Source of the DNA: Bacteroidota bacterium
GTDB taxonomy: Bacteria > CLD3 > SB21
Assembly (NCBI GenBank): GCA_020438245.1
Contig: JAGQUY010000555.1
Coordinates: forward strand, 1 to 6,912
Direction of reading: 5' to 3'
DNA: 6,912 bases
The stretch's first letter is position 1; every line of letters begins with the position of its first letter. Below, piece after piece: positions 1 to 6,628 of the stretch. Position numbers and translations under genes: made by a program. The notes under the pieces were generated by a model, which was not told the origin of the DNA, made no database searches, and was given only the letters and a program-made list of their open reading frames with translations.

Positions 1-1
1 G

Positions 2-991
2 ACCGAATTTGACAGCTTGAAATCAATGACGTATGGCGACTATTTTCTACTCACCGCAACGGAAAGGACGTTGGTTCCGCTGACGGTCGAGTCAGCTGAT
101 TCTACCAAACATGAGTTCAAGGAGTTCTTGAGCAAACGAGGTGTGCTCGAAGATGTTGTTGATGACTGGTTCAGCAGGTCGATGGCCGCATCAAGACAGG
201 TACCGTGGGCTCAGGGTCAATTTCCTCTTGTCATCATCGCTGAAGGAAATTTTCAAGCAGCCTTCAACCACGCTGTTCTCGGAGAATTTCTTGCCAGTCA
301 CGGTTTCGTGGTCGCCACGTGCCCATCCCAAAGCCGAATTAGCGGGCCACCGACCTCGATGGATGAGGCATTTGAGCAAGTGTTTGAGCAGTCGGCAGAC
401 CTAAAATTTGTCATCGACAGACTCCGGGAACAAGACCAGATCGATGTCAATCACATCAGTGTCGTCGCGCACAGTTTTGGAGCCCGGTCAGCTTTTCTTC
501 TGGGCCTCTCAACGGATTTACAAGCCCTTGTCAGTCTTGATGGAGGCATCGCCAACAAACTCGGTCGGGAATGGATTAATAAGATCAAATTCGATAGGCA
601 TCTCGTTCGAGTGCCCATTCTTCACGTTTACCAAGAAGTGGATAGTATAGTTGAACCTGATTTTGAGATGTTGTCATCACTCACCTCCTCTGAAAGGTTG
701 CTCGTCAAGATAGATACGTTGCATCATCCCGATTTTTCGAGCTTGGGATTCGTGGTGGGTTGCGTACCCGGAATGCGAACTGGTCCGCCGAGCCCGAATG
801 TACTGCAAAAAATCTGTTCGATTTATAATCTTACCCTGCAATTCTTGACAGCGCTTGATAACAATTCAATCATCGATCCAAAGAACTTGCCGGCACTTAA
901 TTCAGCGTTCTTCCATCCCGCTGTTTATCACCGGACAGAGAAGATTGGGAAATATCCATTTGATCAGTCAAATGCCGATTATTCAAAATAG
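2..991 (+). CDS. PAF-acetylhydrolase/dienelactone-hydrolase-like alpha/beta hydrolase, 5' end outside window
   Basis: Probable serine ester hydrolase. The frame is open to the left edge, and family members usually have an N-terminal segment before the 'MTYGDY' region, so the TTG at 17 is probably internal and the gene is 5'-truncated by the window. Counting from that TTG, the nucleophile elbow is AHSFGA with Ser153. An Asp in SLDGG (175) follows 22 residues later, the Ser-Asp order and spacing of plasma PAF-acetylhydrolase rather than of classical hydrolases. The LHHPDFSS segment (235-242) supplies the His. FLASHGFVVATCPS (91-104) is the strand after the oxyanion loop, where EGN (76-78) replaces the common HG. 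The next gene starts 26 bases downstream on the same strand, so co-transcription is likely. Substrate and location are unknown because the N-terminus is not visible. Family assignment is fairly sure; the exact ester substrate is not. Confidence 0.8.
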   Translation, partial: TEFDSLKSMTYGDYFLLTATERTLVPLTVESADSTKHEFKEFLSKRGVLEDVVDDWFSRSMAASRQVPWAQGQFPLVIIAEGNFQAAFNHAVLGEFLASHGFVVATCPSQSRISGPPTSMDEAFEQVFEQSADLKFVIDRLREQDQIDVNHISVVAHSFGARSAFLLGLSTDLQALVSLDGGIANKLGREWINKIKFDRHLVRVPILHVYQEVDSIVEPDFEMLSSLTSSERLLVKIDTLHHPDFSSLGFVVGCVPGMRTGPPSPNVLQKICSIYNLTLQFLTALDNNSIIDPKNLPALNSAFFHPAVYHRTEKIGKYPFDQSNADYSK

Positions 992-1017
992 TCTGAACAA
1001 TAAAGGAACCTTAAACC

Positions 1018-1857
1018 ATGAAAACCATCCTCGCCATTTTCACTGTGTTGTTGGTCTGTTCATGCGCACAGCCCACGCCGCCACCTGAAATCAAGTATCG
1101 TGAGTATGGAGAAGGTGAAAGAGTACTCCTTTTTGTCCATGGTTGGTGTATCAACGGGTCGTACTGGCAACATCAAGTTGACGCATTCCGGAATAGTTAT
1201 CGTGTCATCACCGTTGATTTAGCGGGGTATGGAGATTCCAAGGTAGCCAGAACGGATTGGAGTTTTGATAAGTATGCCGATGACATCGTCAATCTAATCG
1301 AATTCCTCGACCTCAATCATATCGTGCTAATTGGCCATTCTATGGCTGGGAGTATTGTCATGCGCGTGGCCAACCGACTACCGGAACGTATTTCGAGTGT
1401 CATTGGCGTTGATAACTTCAAGGATCTCAGCACTGCTCTGGATTCCACCCAACTATCCCAAATGGAACAACTCATGGATCTGCTTAGAAGAGACTACCGC
1501 CATACGGCGGTTGAAATATCCCGAGCAACCCTGTTCAGTGAATCGACTGATTCGTCGGTCATCGAGAGGGTGCTGACAGACGTGGCAAATGCAGATCCAG
1601 AGGTTTCGATTGCTTCAATTCAATCCGTGATGAAGGAATACCAGAACGAGCGACAGCTTCTCCGGGGTTTGAAAATGCCATTATATCTTATCAACAGCGA
1701 CATAACACCTACACAAGGCGATTCATTGGCTGCATACTGCAAAAGTTCTGTGGTGGTGAAACTGGTCTCCGGTACCGGCCACTATCCAATGATCGAAAAG
1801 CCAAGAGAATTCAATGACCGCCTTGAGGAGATTTTGACCGAGATGAAATGGAGATAA
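1018..1857 (+). CDS. alpha/beta hydrolase, predicted lipoprotein
   Basis: Predicted membrane-anchored serine hydrolase of 279 residues. A lipoprotein signal is visible: basic Lys2, a hydrophobic stretch, then VCSC with Cys16 as the lipidated residue, followed by a Pro-rich linker (19-23). The fold motifs are in the expected order: FVHGW (39-43, oxyanion hole), DLAGYGDS (67-74), nucleophile elbow GHSMAG with Ser108, acid Asp228 in INSD, and His255 in GTGHYPMIEKP. The full catalytic triad is present, so the enzyme should be active; esterase, lipase, lactonase or haloalkane-type activities cannot be told apart. The ATG at 1018 is preceded by AAAGGA at 1002-1007. The gene lies 26 bases after the preceding hydrolase and 3 bases before a broken SnoaL-like gene, so all three probably formed an operon. 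It resembles the hydrolase at 4740 along its whole length (same HGW, GHSM, INSD and GH..MIE blocks). Confidence 0.9.
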   Translation: MKTILAIFTVLLVCSCAQPTPPPEIKYREYGEGERVLLFVHGWCINGSYWQHQVDAFRNSYRVITVDLAGYGDSKVARTDWSFDKYADDIVNLIEFLDLNHIVLIGHSMAGSIVMRVANRLPERISSVIGVDNFKDLSTALDSTQLSQMEQLMDLLRRDYRHTAVEISRATLFSESTDSSVIERVLTDVANADPEVSIASIQSVMKEYQNERQLLRGLKMPLYLINSDITPTQGDSLAAYCKSSVVVKLVSGTGHYPMIEKPREFNDRLEEILTEMKWR

Positions 1858-1860
1858 ACA

Positions 1861-2285
1861 ATGGGTTTTACAGTAAAACAAATCGTCGATCAATATGTAG
1901 GAGTCTGGAACGGAGAATCTCTTCTCATTTTGGACGAACTTTTGCTGACTGTTTCGTGAGACACACGTCTCGTTGAGGCGGACCTGCAAATTCCCCCAGA
2001 TGCTGAAAAACGTCATAACACATATGCGCGAGGATGTACCTGATCTTTTTATTAAGATAGATGCCGTGATCGTTTCCGATAGCAATGCAGTCTTTCGCTG
2101 GACCAGTGAGGGGTACAGACAGCGGACCAGGAGATTTCCCCCCGACTTACAAAAGATTTAACTCGACCGGTTTAACGTGGCTTCGTTTTGAGGAAAATCG
2201 AATAGCAGAAGAATGGTCTTGTACCGATCAGCTCGACCTACTACTTCAGCTGGGCTTCTCCATTGATCCACCTGTTTTCAAGTAA
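1861..2285 (+). pseudogene. SnoaL-like (NTF2-fold, 'ester cyclase' type) gene broken by several frameshifts
   Basis: The ATG at 1861 has GGAG at 1850-1853 and lies 3 bases after the hydrolase stop. The first frame reads MGFTVKQIVDQYVGVWNGES, then LLILDEL, and stops at 1957. Homology continues in other frames: ADCFVRHTSR (1944-1973), probably a short piece around 1975-1996, then LKNVITHMREDVPDLFIKID and AVIVSDSNAVFRWTSE (about 2003-2110), and finally GTDSGPGDFPPTYKRF, followed by EENRIAEEWSCTDQLDLLLQ and LGF to a TAA at 2283-2285. The GT..G..PPT, IAEEW and D.L..QLGF blocks are typical of SnoaL-like/ester cyclase proteins. Shifts fall near 1944, 1974, within 1993-2010 (C5 and A5 runs) and at the G4 run 2110-2113. 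One loss plus three gains gives a net +2, so an intact gene would have been 423 bases, 140 residues. The flanking genes are intact, which favours real decay over poor sequence, although homopolymer errors are possible. No single full-length product can be made. Confidence 0.85.
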
Positions 2286-2382
2286 GATCCGGCTTTTTCC
2301 GACTTGCGTAATTGCAACAGTCTCTGTATCGACTCAACTACCCAATCGCCCTAAAATCGCACTTTGGAACCAACCCTTAGTC

Positions 2383-2411
2383 TTTACGTTTCGTTTCCAT
2401 ACAAGTATTAA
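2383..2411 (+). promoter_or_regulatory. weak sigma70-type promoter candidate
   Basis: TTTACG (2383-2388) and TATTAA (2406-2411) are separated by 17 bases, each matching the sigma70 consensus at 4 of 6 positions. They lie in the gap between the SnoaL-like pseudogene and the GTG start at 2458, where a promoter for the barrel/peptidase pair would be expected. Such matches occur often by chance, and the host's promoter consensus is unknown. Confidence 0.25.
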
Positions 2412-2445
2412 AGAGAAATCGAGTATAGCTTTCTTCGTTCACGCT

Positions 2446-2451
2446 AAGGAG
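2446..2451 (+). promoter_or_regulatory. ribosome binding site deciding a GTG start
   Basis: AAGGAG, six bases before GTG at 2458, is one of the best Shine-Dalgarno matches in the window. It is the reason for placing the beta-barrel gene's start at this GTG rather than far upstream in the tail of the pseudogene, or at the internal ATG at 2548, which has only AAGG two bases away. Confidence 0.75.
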
Positions 2452-2457
2452 ATATTT

Positions 2458-3342
2458 GTGAATATAGGTGTCAACTTACGACTCACTTGTAGTTACAATG
2501 AAACAGAGTTTTTATCATTACATGTATGGACTCGATTTTTCAAGGTGATGCTTCTCTTGACAATTCAGAACTTCGATGGGCCGGCTTTAGCTTCCGCCCA
2601 GGAAAAATGGGAAAGCAGCTTCTACTTAGTCGCAGGACGCACCACTTTAGCGAACAACGACCGTCTCGCGTCTCCTCTAAGGTATACAGGCTCAGGCGCA
2701 TATCCTGGTCTAATAATTTCTTTGAAGCATCGAGGTTATCAGGGAGCTTTAACTCTTACCTACCAAAATGTTCATCTGAGATCGGCAATTTCCGATCAGC
2801 CGGTTGAAGGAAATCACAGAGCTGAAACCACCAGTCTTCAGGGGACACTGACATTTATGAAAAAGCGGGCCAGTGACACCGGCCGGTGGTTGACCTATTA
2901 TGGATTATGGGGTGAAGGTGCATTCTTGTTTCGCGAATATTTCTACGAGAATTATCTTCCATCCGAAACCGTTGCCGAGTTTGTCACTGGATTGGGCCCA
3001 AGTTTCAAGTTTGCCTGGGCACACCCACAATATGAACTCAATATACAGGTCCAAACTTACCTGGTAGGATGGATTTTCCGGAATCCCTACTCACTCACCA
3101 CTGACGCGCTGTCTTCAACTGCAACGAAAAAGAGTTTTCTTGCCGGTTATCTTGACCTTGCGAAGTTCACCACCATCAGTGACTTGCAGCGCATTCAATT
3201 TAACGCCACCTATTCAAGAAATTTGAAATCCAAATTACGTTTTCTGGTTTCGATCGGAACAACATACTCTCATTTTACAGGACCTTGGGATTCAACCACT
3301 TGGGAAAGGCATGGTAATATTGGAATCGGTATCTCATTTTAG
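2458..3342 (+). CDS. predicted exported outer-membrane beta-barrel-like protein
   Basis: The protein has 294 residues from the GTG at 2458. I do not recognise a named family. The N-terminus has an unusually long leader: about 29 residues containing Arg26 and Lys29, then a hydrophobic stretch (30-36) and a likely signal-peptidase site ASA|Q at 45-48. The remainder is rich in alternating polar and hydrophobic residues with many aromatics, for example WLTYYGLWGEGAFLFREYFY (134-153) and YELNIQVQTYLVGWIF (182-197). It ends GNIGIGISF, with a terminal Phe as in many proteins inserted by the BAM complex. These traits suggest a small outer-membrane barrel; its cargo or role is unknown. The open frame extends upstream to 2263, but that part overlaps the SnoaL-like pseudogene and lacks a ribosome site. 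The S41 peptidase gene follows with its ribosome site on this stop codon, indicating translational coupling. Confidence 0.7.
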   Translation: MNIGVNLRLTCSYNETEFLSLHVWTRFFKVMLLLTIQNFDGPALASAQEKWESSFYLVAGRTTLANNDRLASPLRYTGSGAYPGLIISLKHRGYQGALTLTYQNVHLRSAISDQPVEGNHRAETTSLQGTLTFMKKRASDTGRWLTYYGLWGEGAFLFREYFYENYLPSETVAEFVTGLGPSFKFAWAHPQYELNIQVQTYLVGWIFRNPYSLTTDALSSTATKKSFLAGYLDLAKFTTISDLQRIQFNATYSRNLKSKLRFLVSIGTTYSHFTGPWDSTTWERHGNIGIGISF

Positions 3343-3347
3343 AGGAG
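3342..3347 (+). promoter_or_regulatory. ribosome binding site overlapping the upstream stop codon
   Basis: GAGGAG begins on the last base of the barrel gene's TAG and lies 11 bases before ATG at 3359. It supports 3359 over the earlier in-frame ATG at 3311, whose only purine-rich stretch (GGGAAAGG, 3302-3309) is one base away and too close. The overlap implies coupled translation of the two genes. Confidence 0.6.
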
Positions 3348-3358
3348 TTGTATTATCT

Positions 3359-4402
3359 ATGGGATTAGCGTGGTTCTTGGTATTTGTATCGTGCAACGAT
3401 CTGATAGTTGGCCCGGATCCAGCGAATTCACCCGTTAGGAATTTTGAGCTCTTGTGGAGGGACTTCGATGCCCACTACAGTCTGTTTGATTATAAGAAAA
3501 TAGATTGGGACTCGTTGTATGTGGTAAATAGAGCATTAGTCAATCACGCAACGCCCAATTCTCAACTGGCAAATGTCATGAAGAATTTGCTCCGACCATT
3601 GAATGATGGGCACGTGTATCTTATTACGGAAGACGAACGATTTGTTTCAAACAATGAGAGACAATCCGGTCGGCCAGACAACTTTGTTTTTGAAAATGTT
3701 TATACAACGTATTTTGCCAGAAATATGTCTACGCGCGGGGATGGCAGATACTATTATGGTCGTCTGCAGGACTCGATTGGTTATTTGTATATACCTACAT
3801 TTGAAGACAAAGACTACGCCAGAATTGATCAGTGGGTTAGTGAATTGGATAAAGTGCTCGCGGACCTGAATGGTGTGACCGGGCTCATCATTGACCTGAG
3901 AAACAATGGCGGGGGTGATGCGTTCAACAGTGTTGCTGTGGCAGGACGATTTGCCGACAGAAGAAGACTGTTTGCATATGGATATTCGAGAAACGGCCGT
4001 CGTCACAACGATTTTTCATCGCCATACGCGTGGTATGTTGAACCAACCGGCAAGCGACAATTTTTGGGAGCAATAGTCGTTCTCACAAATAAGAAAACAG
4101 CCAGTGCAGCAGAGCGGTTTGTACTGTCAATGAGGGTGCTTCCGCATACAACTGTCATTGGGGATACAACCGAAGGTGCATTTCCACATTCTCTCGCGCG
4201 AGAACTGCCAAATGGATGGAGTTATCGGGTTACGGTTGGGGTCGTCGTTGATCACAATCATTTAACTTATGAAGGAGTCGGTATACCACCCGGTATCAGT
4301 ATAGGCATTCTTTCGACTGATCTGTCCCAAAAGAGGGATACTATTTTGGAAACAGCCCTTGAATATTTGACGCATGCGGCAATTAACAACAAATCTAGAT
4401 AA
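3359..4402 (+). CDS. S41-family peptidase, predicted lipoprotein, no PDZ domain
   Basis: The protein has 347 residues. A short hydrophobic leader ends in FVSC, with Cys12 as probable lipidation site. The leader lacks a positive charge; starting at 3311 instead would add Arg11 and give a 363-residue protein, so the start is not settled. An N-terminal helical region (LLWRDFDAHY, 32-41) leads to LLRPLNDGHVYL, the DGH block of S41 peptidases (His85). IGYLYIPTF (140-148) and IDLRNNGGGD (178-187) are core strands and the Gly-rich oxyanion loop. TASAAE carries the nucleophile Ser249. The family's later motif appears as GDTTEGAF (268-275), without the Lys used as general base by C-terminal processing proteases, so a tricorn/IRBP-like arrangement using His85 is more likely. 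There is no room for a PDZ domain between the DGH block and the core. Substrate unknown; it likely acts in the periplasm beside the upstream barrel protein. Confidence 0.85.
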   Translation: MGLAWFLVFVSCNDLIVGPDPANSPVRNFELLWRDFDAHYSLFDYKKIDWDSLYVVNRALVNHATPNSQLANVMKNLLRPLNDGHVYLITEDERFVSNNERQSGRPDNFVFENVYTTYFARNMSTRGDGRYYYGRLQDSIGYLYIPTFEDKDYARIDQWVSELDKVLADLNGVTGLIIDLRNNGGGDAFNSVAVAGRFADRRRLFAYGYSRNGRRHNDFSSPYAWYVEPTGKRQFLGAIVVLTNKKTASAAERFVLSMRVLPHTTVIGDTTEGAFPHSLARELPNGWSYRVTVGVVVDHNHLTYEGVGIPPGISIGILSTDLSQKRDTILETALEYLTHAAINNKSR

Positions 4403-4739
4403 ATCGAGTGTCAGTTTTCTTGAAAGGTGCGGTTTAGCCAATTATTGGGACAGATGGTTTCTGGATTAGCCAGCCAGTTCTCAACGTTGAATTCACGGTT
4501 CAACAGATCAATCCGTGAGAACTAAATGAACTCTGACGATCTGATGACGTGAAACTATCGAACTGCAGCCTTAGCGAAATGGCGTACTATTTACCAACAA
4601 CCAGTGCGTGCTCTTGCTGCACTGAATCCGTCTAACCGTTTTGGGAGCGGAACTATCTCTATTTCCTTCCCATTTCGTTTAGATACAATAATCGGTTGTT
4701 ATGAATGATAAATTGAACCGGATTTAGCGGAGATGTAAT
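4403..4739 (+). other. 337-base intergenic region without a convincing gene
   Basis: No reading frame here shows family motifs or a good ribosome site except GGAG at 4729-4732, which serves the hydrolase at 4740. An 18-residue frame at 4579-4635 (ATG, Cys-rich end) and a reverse-strand open stretch near 4600-4700 without a start codon look accidental. The region probably holds the promoter for the hydrolase/NTF2 pair; TACAAT at 4684-4689 resembles a -10 box but no good -35 lies 17 bases upstream. A nested inverted repeat occupies 4476-4523. No T-rich Rho-independent terminator is seen after the peptidase gene. Confidence 0.6.
4476..4523 (+). repeat. nested inverted repeat
   Basis: The outer arms AGTTCTCA (4476-4483) and TGAGAACT (4516-4523) are perfect reverse complements of 8 bases. 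Inside them GTTGAA (4486-4491) and TTCAAC (4499-4504) form a second 6-base pair with a 7-base loop. A transcript could fold into a two-part stem with an 11-base asymmetric bulge on its 3' side. There is no following T run, so it is not a standard terminator; an operator, an RNA structure or chance are all possible. Confidence 0.45.
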
Positions 4740-5609
4740 ATGCAATTCTGCCAAGCTCGAATAGTTTTCGCGGTTCTGTTTCTGATGATGGTCGGTTGCC
4801 AAACGAAAACGACCCCTCATATTCTTTCAAGCGACGGAGTTCAAGTGGCTTTCGAAGTGAAAGGAGTTGGAGAAACGGCCATTGTTTTTGTACATGGGTG
4901 GGGTGGAAATAGAACAATCTGGAATATTCAGCAAGAACACTTCGCATCAAAGTACAAGGTGGTCACAATTGACCTGCCTGGTTTTGGGCAATCTGGAAGC
5001 AATCGAAAAATTTGGACAATTCCCCAGTTTGGTGATGATGTATTGTCAGTAATCCGCGCTCTTGACTTACGTCAGGTAATTCTTGTTGGCCATTCAATGG
5101 GAGCTGACGTGGTTGTGGAAGCAGCTAAGCAGTTGGCAAGCAGACTTGTGATTGTAGTGCCAGTGGACATGTTTCAAAACATCGAAAGCGTACGAACCAC
5201 TTCTGAGATCGAGCAGTTTATCGAAGGCGCTATGGCTATGGCTGAAAACCCTTCGATTGAACAATTTCGCTCCATGTTTGTGCGGAATATATCAGACTCC
5301 ACTTTAAAAGAAATTGTCGATGGATACCGAGATTCACCAAAAAATGGCTGGCGAAAATCTTTAGAGGCCCACTTTGATTGGGCCAATGACAATATGATTG
5401 GATCACTGCAGTCGGTACCCTGTCCAATTCATTGCATCAACTCAGACCGTCGGCCCACAGACATGGTCATTGCAAAAAAGCATCTCGCGATGTTTGACGC
5501 ATCCATCATCAACGGTGTTGGACATGCGATTATGATCGAGGCCCCAGATGAATTCAGCGCCACGCTTGAGAAAATTATTCAAAAAGCCCTACAAAACCGT
5601 CAGCAATGA
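4740..5609 (+). CDS. alpha/beta hydrolase, predicted lipoprotein (paralogue of the 1018 gene)
   Basis: Predicted membrane-anchored serine hydrolase of 289 residues. The signal has Arg7, a hydrophobic core and MVGC with lipidated Cys20. Fold motifs run in order: VFVHGWGGNRTIW (49-61), DLPGFGQSG (78-86), the elbow GHSMG with Ser119, the acid Asp236 in INSDRRPTD, and His262 in GVGHAIMIEAP. The triad is complete. It shares the HGW, GHSM, INSD and GxGHxxMIExPxEF blocks and overall length with the hydrolase at 1018, so the two look like paralogues that have diverged considerably. GGAG at 4729-4732 lies 7 bases before the ATG. The following NTF2-like gene starts 15 bases after this stop with its ribosome site touching the stop codon, so the two are almost certainly co-translated. 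Specific substrate unknown; C-C hydrolase, esterase and lactonase roles all remain possible. Confidence 0.9.
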   Translation: MQFCQARIVFAVLFLMMVGCQTKTTPHILSSDGVQVAFEVKGVGETAIVFVHGWGGNRTIWNIQQEHFASKYKVVTIDLPGFGQSGSNRKIWTIPQFGDDVLSVIRALDLRQVILVGHSMGADVVVEAAKQLASRLVIVVPVDMFQNIESVRTTSEIEQFIEGAMAMAENPSIEQFRSMFVRNISDSTLKEIVDGYRDSPKNGWRKSLEAHFDWANDNMIGSLQSVPCPIHCINSDRRPTDMVIAKKHLAMFDASIINGVGHAIMIEAPDEFSATLEKIIQKALQNRQQ

Positions 5610-5624
5610 AGGAGAAAGTCTGTT

Positions 5625-6482
5625 ATGAAGCAATGTATCATTTTTTTGTTTATGACAGTCCTATTAGATGAATATCTGCCAGCCCAATCCGCCAATCACG
5701 ATCTAACGACGCTTGTACATTATGAAAAGGCATTTGCCGCAGCAACAAAATACCTTGGTGTGAGGAATGGCTTTCTGATGTTCTTCTCCGATGATGCTTT
5801 GGCGCTCGACAAAACCATTCACAATTATAGGGCAGATCTTGTTCGAAGACAGGCACCATTATACCCGCTGCAAGTATTATTAGAATGGGCTCCAACGGAG
5901 GGTAGGGTCGCGAGGTCGGGTGATTGGGGTTTTTTGGTCGGACCTTATCGTATTAGATCTTTGAAAGGAGATACCCGAGCCGCCCCGATGGGTTGGTATT
6001 TTTCTTTATGGAAAAAACAAACGGATTCTACGTGGAAAGTATATATCGATGTTGGAATTCAGACTCCGTCATTCGAGTTGAGTCTAGACTCGCTTGTGTT
6101 TGATGTATCTTCTAATAATTTGGAAGAAGCTACAATGGCCTCAAGCACGCGGGAGCGATTGGAGGAATGCGATACTCTTCTAAATTGGGCATGTGAGAAG
6201 CCTGGATACAAGTTTACAGACTGGATATCTCCCAAAGTTCGAATGCACCGAAATGGACAGTTGCCTATCCTAGGTAGCAGAGCCGTGGTTGATACGTTGA
6301 TGAGGGAGTCAAATAGTGTGAAGATGTTCAAAGGGGCCGAAGTGTCCGATGCTGGTGACTTTGGATTTACGTACGGTTCTTACAGTCAAGGTACTGAATA
6401 TGGTCACTACGTAAGGGTCTGGGAAGCAAACGATGAGGTTGGGTGGAATGTCGTGTTTGATATCTTGTCACCTGCACCTTAG
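5625..6482 (+). CDS. exported protein with two NTF2-like (DUF4440/SnoaL-type) domains
   Basis: The protein has 285 residues. A Sec signal (Lys2, hydrophobic 5-14) with probable cleavage near Ala20-Ala23 suggests periplasmic location. Two related halves follow. In the first (about 28-148), YEKAFAAA is the opening helix, RSGDWGFLVGPY (97-108) and GWYFSLWKKQ (123-132) are sheet strands, and TWKVYIDVGIQTP (136-148) closes the domain. The second (about 175-285) repeats the pattern: ECDTLL helix, DAGDFGFTYGSY (242-253), GHYVRVW (260-266) and GWNVVFDILSPAP (273-285). This matches the DUF4440/SnoaL-type cone fold, in which the closing strands line a ligand pocket; such domains can be isomerases, cyclases or binding proteins. 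No catalytic residues can be assigned. AAGGAG at 5609-5614 overlaps the hydrolase stop and lies 10 bases before ATG, indicating coupled expression with the upstream hydrolase. Confidence 0.75.
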   Translation: MKQCIIFLFMTVLLDEYLPAQSANHDLTTLVHYEKAFAAATKYLGVRNGFLMFFSDDALALDKTIHNYRADLVRRQAPLYPLQVLLEWAPTEGRVARSGDWGFLVGPYRIRSLKGDTRAAPMGWYFSLWKKQTDSTWKVYIDVGIQTPSFELSLDSLVFDVSSNNLEEATMASSTRERLEECDTLLNWACEKPGYKFTDWISPKVRMHRNGQLPILGSRAVVDTLMRESNSVKMFKGAEVSDAGDFGFTYGSYSQGTEYGHYVRVWEANDEVGWNVVFDILSPAP

Positions 6483-6628
6483 GTTGATACTCCGTCAGAT
6501 GACATGTGCGACCAAGCAATTCGACCTATTTTAATTGTAGGGCATGTTGATAAGGTCCCCTGGCAACTCTTGCCTGCAGAGCAACTTAAGGAATAGAATA
6601 ATTTAGATAACTGAAGGGGAAACGGAGC

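Noticed and set aside
1723..2085. 120-codon reverse-strand open frame across the hydrolase end and the pseudogene
   Set aside because: Antisense to the conserved end of the hydrolase (His255 motif) and to SnoaL-like sequence; no motif of its own.
1861..2285. Programmed ribosomal frameshifting in the SnoaL-like gene
   Set aside because: Several shifts in different places and no slippery site with a stimulator seen; ordinary decay or sequence error is simpler.
2263..2457. Upstream extension of the barrel-like gene to 2263
   Set aside because: Overlaps the end of the SnoaL-like reading frame, gives a non-signal-like N-terminus, and the AAGGAG at 2446-2451 marks a better start.
4579..4635. 18-residue frame with a Cys-rich end (ACSCC)
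   Set aside because: No good ribosome site, very short, no neighbour logic; expected by chance.
4600..4700. Reverse-strand open stretch reading like a coding segment
   Set aside because: About 35 codons between stops with no start codon and no recognisable family motif.
6562..6574. Small hairpin GGCAA/TTGCC as possible terminator after the NTF2-like gene
   Set aside because: Stem of only 5 base pairs with a 3-base loop and no following T run.
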